A DNA stretch of 64,000 bases from Chromatiales bacterium. GTDB lineage: Bacteria > Pseudomonadota > Gammaproteobacteria > JAGRGH01. A program made the translations under genes and the position numbers. Below, piece after piece: positions 29,915-43,289 of this stretch. The notes under the pieces were generated by a model. It ran no database searches. It was not told the DNA's origin and was given only the letters and a program-made list of their open reading frames with translations. How positions within the stretch are numbered: position 1 is the first letter of the stretch; every line of letters starts with the position of its first letter. The DNA is taken from positions 1 through 64,000 of the forward strand of contig JAGRGH010000027.1 of NCBI GenBank assembly GCA_020445605.1, in the 5' to 3' direction.

Positions 29915-31132
29915 TCAGCTCCGGTAGCTGGCGTTGATGCGCACGTAGTCGCAGGTCAGATCACTGGTCCAGACCCGCGCATGCGCCTCGCCCAGACCGA
30001 GTTCCACGCCGATGAACTGGTCCACGCCCGCCAGTGCCGCCTGCCCGGCGGACTCGGTGTACTCGGCCGCCGGCAGGCCATTGCGAATCACATAGTGTTC
30101 GCCAAGCCGGATCGCGACCCGATCGATTCGCAGATCCACAACGCCCGCGCGACCAACGGCCGCGAGAATGCGTCCCCAGTTCGGATCGCCGGCCGACAGT
30201 GCCGTTTTCACCAACGGCGAGTGCGCAATCGTGAATGCCACGCGGCGTGCCTCGTCCTGGTCGCGTGCGCCGGATACATCAATGGTCACGAAATGCGTCG
30301 CGCCTTCGGCATCGCGCACAATCGCCTGCGCAAGCTCCATGCACACGGCCGCAATCAACGCATAAACCTTGGCGTAGCGCGGGTCGTCCGTTGAAACGAT
30401 CGGATTGTCCCGACCGGTCGCGATCAGCACACACGCATCATTGGTCGAGGTGTCCCCGTCCACCGTGATGCTGTTGAACGATTCGGCCACGCAGTCGTCC
30501 AGACAGCGCTGCGCCAGTTCCGGGCTGAGCGCCGCATCGGTGGCGACGTAAGCCAGCATCGTCGCCATATCCGGACGGATCATGCCCGCACCTTTGGCAA
30601 TGCCGATCGCCGAGACGGTATCAGCACCGATCTGTACGCTTGCGCTGCGAAGCTTCATGACCGTATCGGTCGTCATGATCGCCCGCGCGACCGCGGGCCA
30701 GGCGTCGGCGTCCAGCGCGGCGACCAGCTTGGGGACACCGCGCTCAAAGGGCGCCAGCGGCAACTGCGCGCCGATCACGCCCGTGGAAAACGGCAGGGTC
30801 TGCTCCGCATGCGTGCCGGTCGCTGCGGCAACGAGTTCGCAGCAACGGCGGGCCGCAGCGAGCCCCTGCTCGCCGGTTCCCGCGTTGGCATTGCCGGAGT
30901 TGATCAACAAATACCGCGCACTGGCTGAACGCAGATGTTCCCGTGCAACGAGAACCGGTGCCGCACAAAATGCGTTGCGGGTAAACACCGCGGCGACGCT
31001 GGCGCCGGCCGCGATCTCGATCAGGGCGAGATCATCGCGATCCCGGTAACGGATTCCACCGGCGGCCGTTGCCAGGCGTACGCCGTCGATCGCCAGTGCA
31101 ACGTCACCCACTGCATTCGTTGAGTCGGCCAC
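29915..31132 (-). CDS. argJ: Bifunctional ornithine acetyltransferase / N-acetylglutamate synthase
   Basis: ArgJ recycles the acetyl group in arginine synthesis, moving it from N-acetylornithine to glutamate. The 405-residue precursor self-cleaves before Thr191 in MIRPDMATMLA, giving alpha and beta chains. NSGNANAGTGEQG and the C-terminal GDPNWGRI and YVRINASYRS are typical. Whether it also makes acetylglutamate from acetyl-CoA cannot be told from sequence. It lies 12 bp after secA on the same strand. Confidence 0.95.
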   Translation of the reverse strand: MADSTNAVGDVALAIDGVRLATAAGGIRYRDRDDLALIEIAAGASVAAVFTRNAFCAAPVLVAREHLRSASARYLLINSGNANAGTGEQGLAAARRCCELVAAATGTHAEQTLPFSTGVIGAQLPLAPFERGVPKLVAALDADAWPAVARAIMTTDTVMKLRSASVQIGADTVSAIGIAKGAGMIRPDMATMLAYVATDAALSPELAQRCLDDCVAESFNSITVDGDTSTNDACVLIATGRDNPIVSTDDPRYAKVYALIAAVCMELAQAIVRDAEGATHFVTIDVSGARDQDEARRVAFTIAHSPLVKTALSAGDPNWGRILAAVGRAGVVDLRIDRVAIRLGEHYVIRNGLPAAEYTESAGQAALAGVDQFIGVELGLGEAHARVWTSDLTCDYVRINASYRS

Positions 31133-31144
31133 TGCCGAACGCCC

Positions 31145-33958
<2,814 letters not shown>

Positions 33959-34076
33959 GGATATTTTAGGGAGAGATGGACGATGGCGGGTATCGGGCGG
34001 CGATGATACCCGATCACACGAGTCGGCCGCCGGCGGATGGGGGCCGGCGCCGCGGACCGCCCCGCAGGAGTGTGGG

Positions 34077-35006
34077 TCAGCCCGCGCTGCGGACGAACTT
34101 CGACGGATTCACGGCGCGACCGTCCTTGAGCACCTCGAAATGCACATGCGGGCCGGTTGAGCGGCCCGAGGAGCCCATCCGCGCGATGGTCTCACCCTTG
34201 TGAACGGTCTGACCGACGGCGACCAGAACCTCACTATTGTGGCCGTATCGGGTTACGTAGCCATCGCCATGGTTGATCAGCACCTGCAGGCCGTAGTCGT
34301 TGATCTGCTCGACGGCCTGGACGACACCGGTCGCCACCGTAACCACATCGCTGCCCTCCTTGCCCGCGAAGTCGATCCCGCTGTGCCAGTCCTTCTTGCC
34401 CGTGAACGGGTCGGTGCGCTTGCCGTAGGCGGACGACACCCAGCCCGATTTCACCGGCCGGCCCGAGGGCAGAACTTCCGCGCGTAGATGCTGCCCCATG
34501 ATCAGGTTCTCAAGCCCGCGAAGCTGAAGACCGCGGGCGTCAACCTGCTCTCCGAGCCGGTCGAGCTGCTTCATGAGGTCATCGGACGAATAGTCATCGA
34601 CCGCGCGTGCAGCGGCCTCGATACCACCCATGGGCGGCGCCTCGGAGAAGTCGAATTCAGCCGGGTCGAGTTCACCGAGTTCTACCAGGCGTGAACCCAA
34701 AGCGCTCAGTCGCACCACTTCGGCCTGAAGCCGGCCCGCGCGGAGCGCCATGGCATCGAGATTTGCGCGCAACTCCTGCCCGGCATCCGCGACGATCGTG
34801 CGCTGCTCGTCCAGCTTCGCGTGCAGATCGGCGGTCATCGAATCGGCAACGGACGTAATGCGCCCGATGCCATACGAGTATCCGATCCATCCGGCGAGCG
34901 CAGCCACCATCACGCCAGCCAGCGCAAACACGACCGCCAGCCGCGGCATGCAGACTTCGACGCTGTTGGTCTTACGACAGAACTTCGGGACTAGTAGGAT
35001 TTGCAT
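34077..35006 (-). CDS. M23-family metallopeptidase (membrane-anchored)
   Basis: This LytM-type protein is either an endopeptidase for peptidoglycan crosslinks or an amidase activator. The 309 residues start MQILLVPK, as in relatives encoded next to secA, then one membrane helix (about 22-45), a coiled coil (about 55-110) and the M23 domain. The zinc ligands are intact ([16 protein letters not shown]), so it is probably catalytic. The start codon is 4 bp from the divergent DciA-family gene. Confidence 0.85.
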   Translation of the reverse strand: MQILLVPKFCRKTNSVEVCMPRLAVVFALAGVMVAALAGWIGYSYGIGRITSVADSMTADLHAKLDEQRTIVADAGQELRANLDAMALRAGRLQAEVVRLSALGSRLVELGELDPAEFDFSEAPPMGGIEAAARAVDDYSSDDLMKQLDRLGEQVDARGLQLRGLENLIMGQHLRAEVLPSGRPVKSGWVSSAYGKRTDPFTGKKDWHSGIDFAGKEGSDVVTVATGVVQAVEQINDYGLQVLINHGDGYVTRYGHNSEVLVAVGQTVHKGETIARMGSSGRSTGPHVHFEVLKDGRAVNPSKFVRSAG

Positions 35007-35010
35007 CGTG

Positions 35011-35457
35011 ATGCCGAGTCGTACCCGCTCCAGCTACAAAGGCCCCCTCGGGGCTCTACAAAACGCCAATCCAGGCTTGGGCCAGCTCATCGCACAGGCC
35101 CGCGCCTGCCAACACCAGCTCGACGAAATTCGCGCGCTGCTGCCGGCCCCGATGGGCGACCACTGCGTCGCGTGTGTCCCGGATGGACCGCGCATGACGC
35201 TGTTTGTTTCCACCCCCGCGTGGGCCACGCGGTTCCGCTACCTCGCGCCCGCGCTCACCACGCGGCTGGGGGTTTCCGGCGTCGATGTCCGCCTCGCGCC
35301 ACCATCGCCGACCGCGCCGGTCACTCGCCGCCGACCGACCCCGGACCTGTCGCCAGCACGCGCCGCGCTGCAGGCAACCGCCGCACATGTGTCGGACCCG
35401 AGTCTGGCTGCCGCGCTGCAACGCCTGCTGCGCGCGATTGGCGATCACGCCGGTTGA
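35011..35457 (+). CDS. dciA: DciA family protein (DUF721), putative helicase-loading factor
   Basis: The 148-residue basic protein has the DUF721 core with WATRFRYLAPALTTRL, the conserved Trp-containing helix of the DciA family. DciA proteins help load the replicative helicase DnaB in bacteria without DnaC. The gene sits between secA/M23 and lpxC, where Pseudomonas also has its copy. The start may be the ATG at 35011 or the GTG at 35008, which is better spaced (8 nt) from AGGA. The C-terminal half (Pro- and Ala-rich, then helical) is poorly conserved. Confidence 0.7.
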   Translation: MPSRTRSSYKGPLGALQNANPGLGQLIAQARACQHQLDEIRALLPAPMGDHCVACVPDGPRMTLFVSTPAWATRFRYLAPALTTRLGVSGVDVRLAPPSPTAPVTRRRPTPDLSPARAALQATAAHVSDPSLAAALQRLLRAIGDHAG

Positions 35458-35637
35458 GGGCTCATCTCCGTTCAGCTACGTCTGGGTAGCCGCCGGCCCA
35501 CACTCACACCGCACCGCAAACGCGGCGCGAAAATCAACCCATCATCAATTTGTTGTTGTCGTTCTCGCGGGTCGCGAACTGCTCGCGCCACCGCAGCCGA
35601 TCCGCCATCGACACGCGACGCCGGACCATCGAATTCA

Positions 35638-36552
35638 TCAACTCAACGCGTGAATCGGCGTACCGTACGAAATCGGCAGCTGGTCCGGGTCCGTGAACGT
35701 CACCTCTTCCCACGCCTTGCGGTCGGCGAGCAGCGCACGCAGCAGACGGTTGTTCAGTCCGTGACCGGACTTGTAGCCGGCATACGAACCGATCAGGCTG
35801 CGATTGAGCTGATACAGATCGCCGATCGCGTCGAGAATCTTGTGCTTGACGAACTCGTCTTCGTAACGCAGACCGTCTTCATTGACGATGCGGTAGTCGT
35901 CTACCACGATTGCGTTATCGAGGCTTCCACCCAGTGTGAGGTTGTGCGCGCGAAGATATTCGATATCGCGCAGAAACCCGAACGTACGGGCACGACTGAC
36001 CTCTTTCACGAACGAGGTCGACGAGAAATCAATTTCGGCTGACTGCGGGCGACCACGAAACGCGGGGTGATCGAAGTCAATGGTGAAGCCAACCTTGAAT
36101 CCGTCATACGGCGAGAGTTCCGCCCACTTGTCACCCTCTTCGACACGCACCGTTCGCTTGATGCGCACGAACCGCTTCGGCGCGTTGAGTTCCTCGATGC
36201 CGGCGGATTGCAGCAGGAACACGAACGGCCCCGCGCTACCATCCATGATCGGAACCTCGGGGGCGCTGAGATCGACATAAGCATTGTCGATACCCAGACC
36301 GGCCATCGCGGACAGCAAGTGTTCCACCGTGGAAACCTTGATGGAACCGTTGGAGACCGTCGTCGACAGCTGCGTGTCGCCAACATTGGACGGATGCGCC
36401 TTGATCTCGACCGGAGGCTGCATGTCGACCCGCCGGAACACGATGCCCGTGTCCGCGGCGGCGGGTCGCAGGGTCAGATAGACCTTCTCACCGGTATGCA
36501 GTCCAACGCCGGTGGCGCGGATGATGTTTTTGAGCGTTCGTTGTTTTATCAC
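35638..36552 (-). CDS. lpxC: UDP-3-O-acyl-N-acetylglucosamine deacetylase
   Basis: LpxC is the zinc enzyme of the committed step of lipid A synthesis. The 304 residues match the family length. Zinc ligands and catalytic residues are visible in [32 protein letters not shown] and the C-terminal [15 protein letters not shown]. The gene ends the dcw cluster, 208 bp downstream of ftsZ, with a probable promoter of its own. The 180-bp gap to the convergent dciA holds no clear signal. Confidence 0.96.
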   Translation of the reverse strand: MIKQRTLKNIIRATGVGLHTGEKVYLTLRPAAADTGIVFRRVDMQPPVEIKAHPSNVGDTQLSTTVSNGSIKVSTVEHLLSAMAGLGIDNAYVDLSAPEVPIMDGSAGPFVFLLQSAGIEELNAPKRFVRIKRTVRVEEGDKWAELSPYDGFKVGFTIDFDHPAFRGRPQSAEIDFSSTSFVKEVSRARTFGFLRDIEYLRAHNLTLGGSLDNAIVVDDYRIVNEDGLRYEDEFVKHKILDAIGDLYQLNRSLIGSYAGYKSGHGLNNRLLRALLADRKAWEEVTFTDPDQLPISYGTPIHALS

Positions 36553-36606
36553 CGCCGCGCCCAGACCCCTGACGAAAGAATGTTCTAATGGCGTAATTAG
36601 TCAAAG

Positions 36607-36633
36607 AGTATCACAAGCCCCCCGTTCTGTGAA
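36607..36633 (-). promoter_or_regulatory. Possible lpxC promoter
   Basis: On the minus strand TTCACA (36633-36628) is followed after 15 nt by GATACT (36612-36607), preceded by TG one base away, giving an extended -10. The spacing is short. It would start a transcript about 50 nt before lpxC. Confidence 0.3.
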
Positions 36634-36760
36634 GAACGACATGCTTGTCGCCGGCCCGGCGCCCGGCCTGCCGGCGGTATCGGCACAACCCCGGTCGGCG
36701 GGTGACGCGCAACGCCCGTCCGCCCCCAACGACCTCGATCCGAGACATGCCCGGATCGGC

Positions 36761-37912
36761 TCAATCGGCCTGACGGCGCAGGAACGCCGGGATGTCCAGA
36801 TACTCGACATCGGCGCGCCGGGCGGCCTCGACATAGGCACGGGCCTGACTCCGTCCCGCGGGCTCCGCTGACTTGGCCGGCTTGCCGTCGGTACCGGTGG
36901 CCGGCAGGGCATCCACCGCCGGCTGCACCAGTCGCACGGGCTGCTCGGCGGCCGCCGGACGATCCAGCCCGGTGGCAACGACCGTGACGCGGCACTCGCC
37001 TTCCATTTCGGGGTCAATGACCGTGCCGACGACGATCTGGGCATCGTCCGACGCAAACTCGCGCACGGTCTGCCCGACCTCCTCGAACTCGCCGATCGAC
37101 AGGTCCATGCCGGCCGTGATGTTCACCAGCACGCCACGGGCGCCCTGCAGGTGGATGTCTTCGAGCAGCGGGCTGCCGACCGCGGCCTCGGCGGCCTGAC
37201 GCGCGCGGTCCTCGCCGCGGCCGACACCGGTACCCATCATCGCCATGCCCATTTCGGACATGACGGCGCGCACGTCGGCGAAATCCACGTTGATCAGTCC
37301 CGGCCGGATGATCAGTTCCGAGATGCCCTGCACGGCGCCCAGCAGCACGTCGTTGGCGTGCCGGAATGCATCCAGCAACGACATGTTCTTGCCCAGCACG
37401 GGCAGGAGCTTGTCGTTCGGGATCGTGATCAGCGAATCGACCGTCTGGCGCAGCTCGCGAATCCCGTGCTCGGCCACGGCGTTGCGCTTCGTGCCTTCGA
37501 AGTTGAACGGCCGCGTGATCACGGCGACGGTCAGGATATCCATGTCCTTCGCGATCCTCGCGATCACCGGCGCCGCGCCGGTACCCGTACCGCCGCCCAT
37601 GCCGGCGGTGACGAACACCATGTCCGCGCCATCCAGCACCTCGGCAATCCGATCCTGATCCTCCAGTGCCGACTGGCGGCCCTTGGTCGGATCGGCGCCG
37701 GCACCCAGGCCCTTGGTCAGGTTGTTGCCGAGCTGCAGGACGGTTGCCTGCTCGACATTCTTCAGTGCCTGCGCATCGGTATTTGCACAGATGAAATCGA
37801 CCCCGGCGATCTGTGCCGAAATCATGTGTCTTACCGCGTTGCCGCCACCGCCGCCGACACCGACCACCTTGATCACCGCATTCTGCGGATTCACATCTAC
37901 TAGCTCGAACAT
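36761..37912 (-). CDS. ftsZ: Cell division GTPase FtsZ
   Basis: FtsZ is the tubulin homologue that forms the Z ring. The 383 residues include the GTP-binding [12 protein letters not shown] motif, the synergy-loop region with [11 protein letters not shown], a Pro/Ala-rich linker (about 318-365) and the C-terminal peptide [12 protein letters not shown] that docks FtsA, ZipA and ZapD. A strong ribosome-binding site (AGGAGGT) precedes the ATG. ftsA lies 84 bp upstream on the same strand. Confidence 0.97.
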   Translation of the reverse strand: MFELVDVNPQNAVIKVVGVGGGGGNAVRHMISAQIAGVDFICANTDAQALKNVEQATVLQLGNNLTKGLGAGADPTKGRQSALEDQDRIAEVLDGADMVFVTAGMGGGTGTGAAPVIARIAKDMDILTVAVITRPFNFEGTKRNAVAEHGIRELRQTVDSLITIPNDKLLPVLGKNMSLLDAFRHANDVLLGAVQGISELIIRPGLINVDFADVRAVMSEMGMAMMGTGVGRGEDRARQAAEAAVGSPLLEDIHLQGARGVLVNITAGMDLSIGEFEEVGQTVREFASDDAQIVVGTVIDPEMEGECRVTVVATGLDRPAAAEQPVRLVQPAVDALPATGTDGKPAKSAEPAGRSQARAYVEAARRADVEYLDIPAFLRRQAD

Positions 37913-37996
37913 CGTCTACCTCCTGCCGTATACGGCCGCGCCACCCGGGCGCGCCTGAAAATGACTCCGCCTTGACCGGCTGCTGAAAAGCACCGC

Positions 37997-39229
37997 TCAG
38001 AAGCGCCCGTGAAACCACCCGCGCACCCGATCCCAGGCGGCACGCAGACCGCTGCGGGTGGTCGGGGCGGGACCCATGCCGCGCTCGGATCGTCCAAACA
38101 GGATCAAACCGACCGCGGTCGCATAAATCGGATTGCGCACGACCTCGCCGAGACCGCGCACGGACTGCGGCGCGCCCAGGCGCACCGGCTTGTGAAAGAT
38201 CTCCTCGGCGAGATCGACGAGCCCCTCCATCTTGGCGCTGCCGCCGGTCAGCACGACGCCGGCGGCGATCAGGTCCTCGTAGCCGCTGCGCTGGATCTCG
38301 GAGTGCACCAGTTGCAGCAGTTCCTCGTACCGTGGCTGCACGACCTCGGCCAAGGTCTGGCGCGAGAGCTGCTGGGCCGGACGATCGCCGATGGCCGGAA
38401 CCTTGATCGTTTCGTTCTGGCCGGCAAGCTCCGCGCGTGCGCAGGCGTACTTGACCTTGATTTCCTCGGCGTGCTGCGTTGGCGTTCGCAGACCCACCGC
38501 AATGTCGTTGGTGACCTGGTCGCCCGCGATCGGGATGACGGCCGTATGCCGCACCGAACCGTCCTTGAAAATCGCGATGTCGGTCGTGCCCCCGCCGATA
38601 TCCACCAGGCACACGCCGAGTTCGCGCTCGTCGTCGGAAAGCACGGCCTCGCTGGAGGCCAGTTGCTCAAGAATCAGCTCGTCGACCTGCAAGCCGCAGC
38701 GACGCACGCATTTGATGATGTTCTGCGCAGCACTCTGCGCGCAGGTCACAAGATGCACTCGCGCCTCAAGCCGGACGCCGGCCATGCCGACGGGCTCCTT
38801 GATGCCCTCCTGCTCGTCTATGACGAATTCCTGCGGCAGGATGTGCAGGATGCGCTGGTCGGCCGGGATCGCGACCGCACGTGCCGCGTCGATGACCCGG
38901 TCGACATCGCCGGCGACCACCTCCTTGTCACGAATCGCCACGATGCCGTGCGAGTTCAGGCTGCGGATGTGGCTGCCGGCAACGCCAGTCACGACGGACT
39001 GCACATGGCAGCTCGCCATGAGTTCCGCCTCCTCGACTGCACGCTGGATGGCCTGCACGGTCGATTCAATGTTCACCACGACGCCCTTCTTCAGGCCGCG
39101 CGAGGGATGTGAACCGACGCCGATGATCTCGATCGAGCCGTCCTCGGTGATCTCGCCGACCACGGCGACGACCTTGGAGGTGCCGATGTCCAGACCCACG
39201 GTCAGTCGCTTGTCGTTGCGCTTGCTCAT
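37997..39229 (-). CDS. ftsA: Cell division protein FtsA
   Basis: FtsA is the actin-like protein that ties FtsZ to the membrane. The 410-residue product starts MSKRNDKRLTVGLDIGTSKV and has the phosphate loops DIGGGTTDIAIFKDG and VVLTGGSAKMEGL. The C-terminal amphipathic membrane anchor is seen in WDRVRGWFHGRF. The ATG at 39229 overlaps the ftsQ stop by 4 bp; the 66-codon open stretch upstream is an ftsQ shadow. Confidence 0.96.
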   Translation of the reverse strand: MSKRNDKRLTVGLDIGTSKVVAVVGEITEDGSIEIIGVGSHPSRGLKKGVVVNIESTVQAIQRAVEEAELMASCHVQSVVTGVAGSHIRSLNSHGIVAIRDKEVVAGDVDRVIDAARAVAIPADQRILHILPQEFVIDEQEGIKEPVGMAGVRLEARVHLVTCAQSAAQNIIKCVRRCGLQVDELILEQLASSEAVLSDDERELGVCLVDIGGGTTDIAIFKDGSVRHTAVIPIAGDQVTNDIAVGLRTPTQHAEEIKVKYACARAELAGQNETIKVPAIGDRPAQQLSRQTLAEVVQPRYEELLQLVHSEIQRSGYEDLIAAGVVLTGGSAKMEGLVDLAEEIFHKPVRLGAPQSVRGLGEVVRNPIYATAVGLILFGRSERGMGPAPTTRSGLRAAWDRVRGWFHGRF

Positions 39230-40014
39230 CCACCGGCCTCCGTCTGGGCTGGGGCCAGGCGCACGGCCAGCCCGTTCGGGTAGCGCAGGTCCACGGCGAC
39301 CACCCCGGCCGCTCCGACCGGCGCCGTAGCCAGCTGCGGCCAGGTCCGTGCAAACCTCTCGATCCGGTTCGCAACATCGGCACTGCCGATCTCGATCACG
39401 GCGCCATTCGCGAGCGCCAGGCGCCACGCCCGGCGCGCATTGCGTTCCAGCACGACGACCTCGAGCCCCAGCGGCGCCAGCCGCGACTGCACGTCTGCAA
39501 GCATCTGAACCATCTCTGCGGCCGCCGAGTCATCGGGGCCGATCAGCCGGGGCAGGTCGAAGCCATCGACCACCGCGGGCCGGAACACCACACCGTCACG
39601 CCCGACCAAGGCGTCCTCACCCCAGTACGCAACCGGCTGTCGCTCGCGCACAAAGACCTCCAGCGTCGCCGGCCAGCGTCGGCGCACCGTCGCCTCGGCG
39701 ATCCACGGCGAGGCCTCCGCCGCGGACCGGATCGCCGCGACATCGGCCGCAAACAGACCGGTCGCAGCCAGGGGCGCGAGTTCGGTCTGCAACTCGGCCG
39801 GATCTGCGTGCAGCAACGGAGTGGCGATCCGCACGACCTGCACAGGCAGTACGTCCGGGCGCTCCAGCGTGCCGAGCGCAAGCGCAGCACCCCAGCCAAT
39901 GCCGATGGCCAGCACCAGATAGCCCAGTGACAGCCGCAGTCCGCGCCAGAGTCGCCGACGCAGGGCGTTCTCGATGCTGCGGCGTTCGCGTTGGGCGGCC
40001 TTCCTACGCGCCAT
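39226..40014 (-). CDS. ftsQ: Cell division protein FtsQ
   Basis: FtsQ is a bitopic divisome protein that binds FtsB and FtsL. The 262 residues have a basic cytoplasmic N-terminus (MARRKAAQRERRSIENALRRR is its start, shown in part), one membrane helix (about 30-48), a POTRA domain and the FtsQ beta domain with VFVRERQPVAYWGEDALVGRDG, typical of the family. It overlaps ddl by 11 bp. Confidence 0.92.
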   Translation of the reverse strand: MARRKAAQRERRSIENALRRRLWRGLRLSLGYLVLAIGIGWGAALALGTLERPDVLPVQVVRIATPLLHADPAELQTELAPLAATGLFAADVAAIRSAAEASPWIAEATVRRRWPATLEVFVRERQPVAYWGEDALVGRDGVVFRPAVVDGFDLPRLIGPDDSAAAEMVQMLADVQSRLAPLGLEVVVLERNARRAWRLALANGAVIEIGSADVANRIERFARTWPQLATAPVGAAGVVAVDLRYPNGLAVRLAPAQTEAGG

Positions 40015-40945
40015 GGGCAACCTCCGCGTCCAGCGTCTGCGCGAGGATGCGCCAGACCAGCGAGTCGAAATCGATGCCGGCCGCACGTGCGGCCATTGGC
40101 ACGAGGCTGTGGTCGGTCATGCCCGGCACGGTGTTGACCTCGAGCAGCCATGGGCCGTCGCCGTCGTACATCAGGTCCACGCGGCCCCAGCCCCGGCAGT
40201 CCACCGCCGTGAACGCGGACAGCGCGAGCTTCTGGATCGCGGCCTCGTCCGCCGCCGACAGACCGCAGGGGCACAGGTACTGCGTGTCGTTCGCGCGGTA
40301 TTTCGCGTCGTAGTCGTAGAAGGTATGCGAGGTGCGCAGACCGATCGCCGGCAAGGCCTCGCCATCGAGAATCGCGACCGTGTACTCGGCGCCCTGGATG
40401 TAGCGCTCGACCAGCACCTCGTCGTCGAGCGCGACCGCCGCAGCCAGCGCGGCGCGAAGTTCTCCGGCCTCGCGCACGATCGTCACGCCGAGGCTGGAGC
40501 CTTCCCGCGCCGGCTTCACGACCACTGGCAGCGGCAGGTCCGGGTGCTCCGCACTGCCGGCGTGGTAGTGCCGGAACGCCGGCGTTGGCAAGCCCAGCGC
40601 ATTCCAGACCCACTTGGTGCGGGTCTTGTCCATGCCGAGCGCCGAGCCGAGCACACCCGACCCGGTGTAGGGCAACCCGACACGCTCCAAATAGCCCTGC
40701 GCGGAACCATCCTCGCCGCCACGGCCGTGCAGCACGATGAACACCCGTTCAAAGGTCGCGCGGGAGATTGGCGCCCAGCCGCCGTCGGCCGGATCGACGA
40801 GTCGCGCATCGACGCCGCGCCGTTGCAGCGCGGCATGCACCGCCGCGCCGCTGATGAGCGAGATCGCGCGCTCGGACGAATCGCCGCCGGCAAGCACGGC
40901 CACCCGTCCAAACTGCGCCGGAGCAATGTTCGCTGGGGTCTTCAT
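40004..40945 (-). CDS. ddl: D-alanine-D-alanine ligase
   Basis: Ddl makes the D-Ala-D-Ala dipeptide for peptidoglycan. The 313-residue ATP-grasp enzyme has LAGGDSSERAISLISG, VVVKPAREGSSLGV, the catalytic loop and LLEVNTVPGMTDHSLVP. I chose the ATG at 40945, which overlaps the murB stop as ATGA. It is the DdlB-type copy embedded in the dcw cluster. Confidence 0.95.
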   Translation of the reverse strand: MKTPANIAPAQFGRVAVLAGGDSSERAISLISGAAVHAALQRRGVDARLVDPADGGWAPISRATFERVFIVLHGRGGEDGSAQGYLERVGLPYTGSGVLGSALGMDKTRTKWVWNALGLPTPAFRHYHAGSAEHPDLPLPVVVKPAREGSSLGVTIVREAGELRAALAAAVALDDEVLVERYIQGAEYTVAILDGEALPAIGLRTSHTFYDYDAKYRANDTQYLCPCGLSAADEAAIQKLALSAFTAVDCRGWGRVDLMYDGDGPWLLEVNTVPGMTDHSLVPMAARAAGIDFDSLVWRILAQTLDAEVAHGA

Positions 40946-41856
40946 GGCGCGGTCTCCGCGGCCGCCTCGCCGACGATGCGTACCTCGGGTTCCAGCAGCA
41001 CGCCAAAGCAACCGTTGACCCGCTCGCGCACCTCGCCGATCAACGCCTCGATGTCGGCCGCCGTCGCGCCTCCGGTGTTGATGATGAAGTTCGCATGACG
41101 CGGCGAGACTTCAGCGGCACCGCGGCGCAGTCCCTTGAGTCCGGCGGCCTCGATCAGCCGTGCAGCGTGATCGCCCGGCGGATTGCGGAACACCGAACCA
41201 CAGCTCGGCAGGCCGGTCGGCTGGGTCGCGGCGCGACGTTCGAGCAGGGAGCGAATCCGGTCGCGCGAGGCCGCGCCGTCGCCCGGGCTGAGCGCCAGCC
41301 GGGCGGCAAGGAACCATTCGTCCGGCGGACCCTGCACCTGCCGGTAGCCGACGGAGAACTCAGCCGGTTCACGTGTGTGCACGACGCCGCGCCGGTCCAC
41401 CGTGTCCACACCGGCGACGATCGACCAGGTCTCGCCGCCGAACGCCCCGGCATTCATCGCTAGGGCACCGCCGAGCGTGCCGGGAATGCCGGCGAAGAAC
41501 TCGCCGCCGACCAGATTGGCGCGGGCGGCGTGGCGCGCGATCTGTGCACAGGCCACCCCGCATTCCGCCTCGATGCCGTGTTCGCCCCAGGCCCGCATTT
41601 CGCGCACCCGGCCCTGGGTCACGATGACCGTGCCCGGAAACCCCCCGTCGCGCACCAGAAGATTGCTGCCCAGTCCGATCCACAGCAGCGGCTCGGCCGG
41701 GTCCAGTCCGGCGAGAAACCGGCACAGATCGTCGCGATCCGCAGGCCGGTACACACGCGCCGCACGGCCGCCGACCCGCCACGAGGTGTAGCGGTCCAGG
41801 GCGATGTTCTGCGCAAGCTCGCCACGCAGTCCGTCGGTCGTCCGCGCCGCCATCAT
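40942..41856 (-). CDS. murB: UDP-N-acetylenolpyruvoylglucosamine reductase
   Basis: MurB is the FAD enzyme that reduces the enolpyruvyl group to give UDP-MurNAc. The 304-residue protein lacks the long C-terminal insert of E. coli MurB and belongs to the shorter type. FAD-binding [27 protein letters not shown] and the catalytic Ser in [11 protein letters not shown] are present. The start at 41856 overlaps the murC stop as ATGA. Confidence 0.95.
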   Translation of the reverse strand: MMAARTTDGLRGELAQNIALDRYTSWRVGGRAARVYRPADRDDLCRFLAGLDPAEPLLWIGLGSNLLVRDGGFPGTVIVTQGRVREMRAWGEHGIEAECGVACAQIARHAARANLVGGEFFAGIPGTLGGALAMNAGAFGGETWSIVAGVDTVDRRGVVHTREPAEFSVGYRQVQGPPDEWFLAARLALSPGDGAASRDRIRSLLERRAATQPTGLPSCGSVFRNPPGDHAARLIEAAGLKGLRRGAAEVSPRHANFIINTGGATAADIEALIGEVRERVNGCFGVLLEPEVRIVGEAAAETAP

Positions 41857-43289
41857 GCGCCGCCTCCCGCCGCGATCTGCGCCGCAATCCGGCCGATGGA
41901 ACCGGCACCCATCAGCAGCACCACATCGCCGTCGCGCGCAGCAGTTTCGATGGCAGCCGGCAGGGCCTCCACGCGCTCGACGAACACCGGCTCGACCACG
42001 CCGCGCGCACGCACGCCGCGCGCCAGCGCACGCCCGTCGGCGTTTGCAATGGGTGCCTCGCCGGCCGGATAGACCTCGACGATCAACAGGGCGTCGGCAC
42101 GCGAGAGTTCGCGACAGAAGTCGTCGAACAGATCGCGTGTTCGGGAATAACGATGCGGCTGGAACGCCAGCACCAGCCGGCGCTGCGGCCACACGGCGCG
42201 CGCGGCGTCCAGCGTGGCAGCGATCTCGGCCGGGTGATGGCCATAGTCGTCGACGGTGGTCACCCGCGCGTCGCCCAGCCGTACGTCGTCGTGAATCTGG
42301 AAGCGCCGGCCGATGCCGGCAAAGCCCGCGAGCGCGGCCTGCACATGCTCGATGCCGACGCCGATCTCCAGCGCGACGGCAGCGGCGGCGAGCGAATTGC
42401 GGACGTTGTGGCGTCCGGGCAGATTCAGCCGCACCGGCACCGGCGGTTCACCGCGCACCACCAGATCGAACTGCATCGCGCCGCCGTCGGGGCGCAGATT
42501 GCGCGCGGCGAGATCGGCGTCGTCACGCTCGATGCCGTAGGTACGCACCGGGCGCGCGACCTTGGGCAACAGGGCCGCGGTTTCGCGGTCGTCGATGCAG
42601 AGCACCGCGAGCCCGTAGAACGGCAAGTGATAGAGAAACTCCAAGAAGGTCTGGCGCAGACGCGCGAAATCACCACCGTAGGTCTGCATGTGATCGGCGT
42701 CGATGTTCGTGACGACCGCGATCATCGGTTGCAGGTGCAGGAACGACGCGTCGGACTCGTCGGCCTCGGCGACGAGATAGCGGCCGGCCCCGAGCCGCGC
42801 GCTCGCGCCGGCGGAGGTCAGCACGCCGCCGATCACGAAGGTCGGGTCCAGACCGGCCTCGGCGAGGATGCTCGCCACCAGGCTGGTCGTGGTCGTCTTG
42901 CCATGGGTGCCGGCAATCGCAATGCCGTAACGGAAGCGCATCAGCTCGGCGAGCATTTCGGCGCGGCGCACGACCGGCACGCGCGTCTCGCGTGCGGCCC
43001 GCAGTTCCGGGTTGTCAGCGGCGATCGCCGTCGATACCACCACAGCATCGGCACCGGCGATGTTTGCGGCGGAGTGCTCGAAGACGATCTCCGCACCGAG
43101 TTTGGCGAGACGATCAGTTGCCGTATTCGCCGCACGATCCGATCCGGTGATGCGATAACCGAGATTCAGCAGCACCTCGGCGATCCCGCTCATGCCGGAA
43201 CCACCGATGCCGACGAAATGCAGGTGCCGCACGCGGCCCATCGCCTCGCGCGGAATCGCCCCGTGGTGCGGACGCTCAAACGCGACCAT
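41853..43289 (-). CDS. murC: UDP-N-acetylmuramate-L-alanine ligase
   Basis: MurC adds L-Ala to UDP-MurNAc. The 478 residues have the N-terminal UDP-binding [15 protein letters not shown], the ATP loop [13 protein letters not shown], and [12 protein letters not shown]. The ATG at 43289 has an excellent ribosome-binding site (GAGGAGGT); an ATG-led extension to 43358 lies within murG. It overlaps murG by 14 bp. Confidence 0.96.
   Translation of the reverse strand: MVAFERPHHGAIPREAMGRVRHLHFVGIGGSGMSGIAEVLLNLGYRITGSDRAANTATDRLAKLGAEIVFEHSAANIAGADAVVVSTAIAADNPELRAARETRVPVVRRAEMLAELMRFRYGIAIAGTHGKTTTTSLVASILAEAGLDPTFVIGGVLTSAGASARLGAGRYLVAEADESDASFLHLQPMIAVVTNIDADHMQTYGGDFARLRQTFLEFLYHLPFYGLAVLCIDDRETAALLPKVARPVRTYGIERDDADLAARNLRPDGGAMQFDLVVRGEPPVPVRLNLPGRHNVRNSLAAAAVALEIGVGIEHVQAALAGFAGIGRRFQIHDDVRLGDARVTTVDDYGHHPAEIAATLDAARAVWPQRRLVLAFQPHRYSRTRDLFDDFCRELSRADALLIVEVYPAGEAPIANADGRALARGVRARGVVEPVFVERVEALPAAIETAARDGDVVLLMGAGSIGRIAAQIAAGGGA

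Noticed and set aside
37975-37990. CGGCTGCTGAAAAG between ftsZ and ftsA as a repeat fragment
   Set aside because: The similarity to the repeat end is short and imperfect, with no hairpin.
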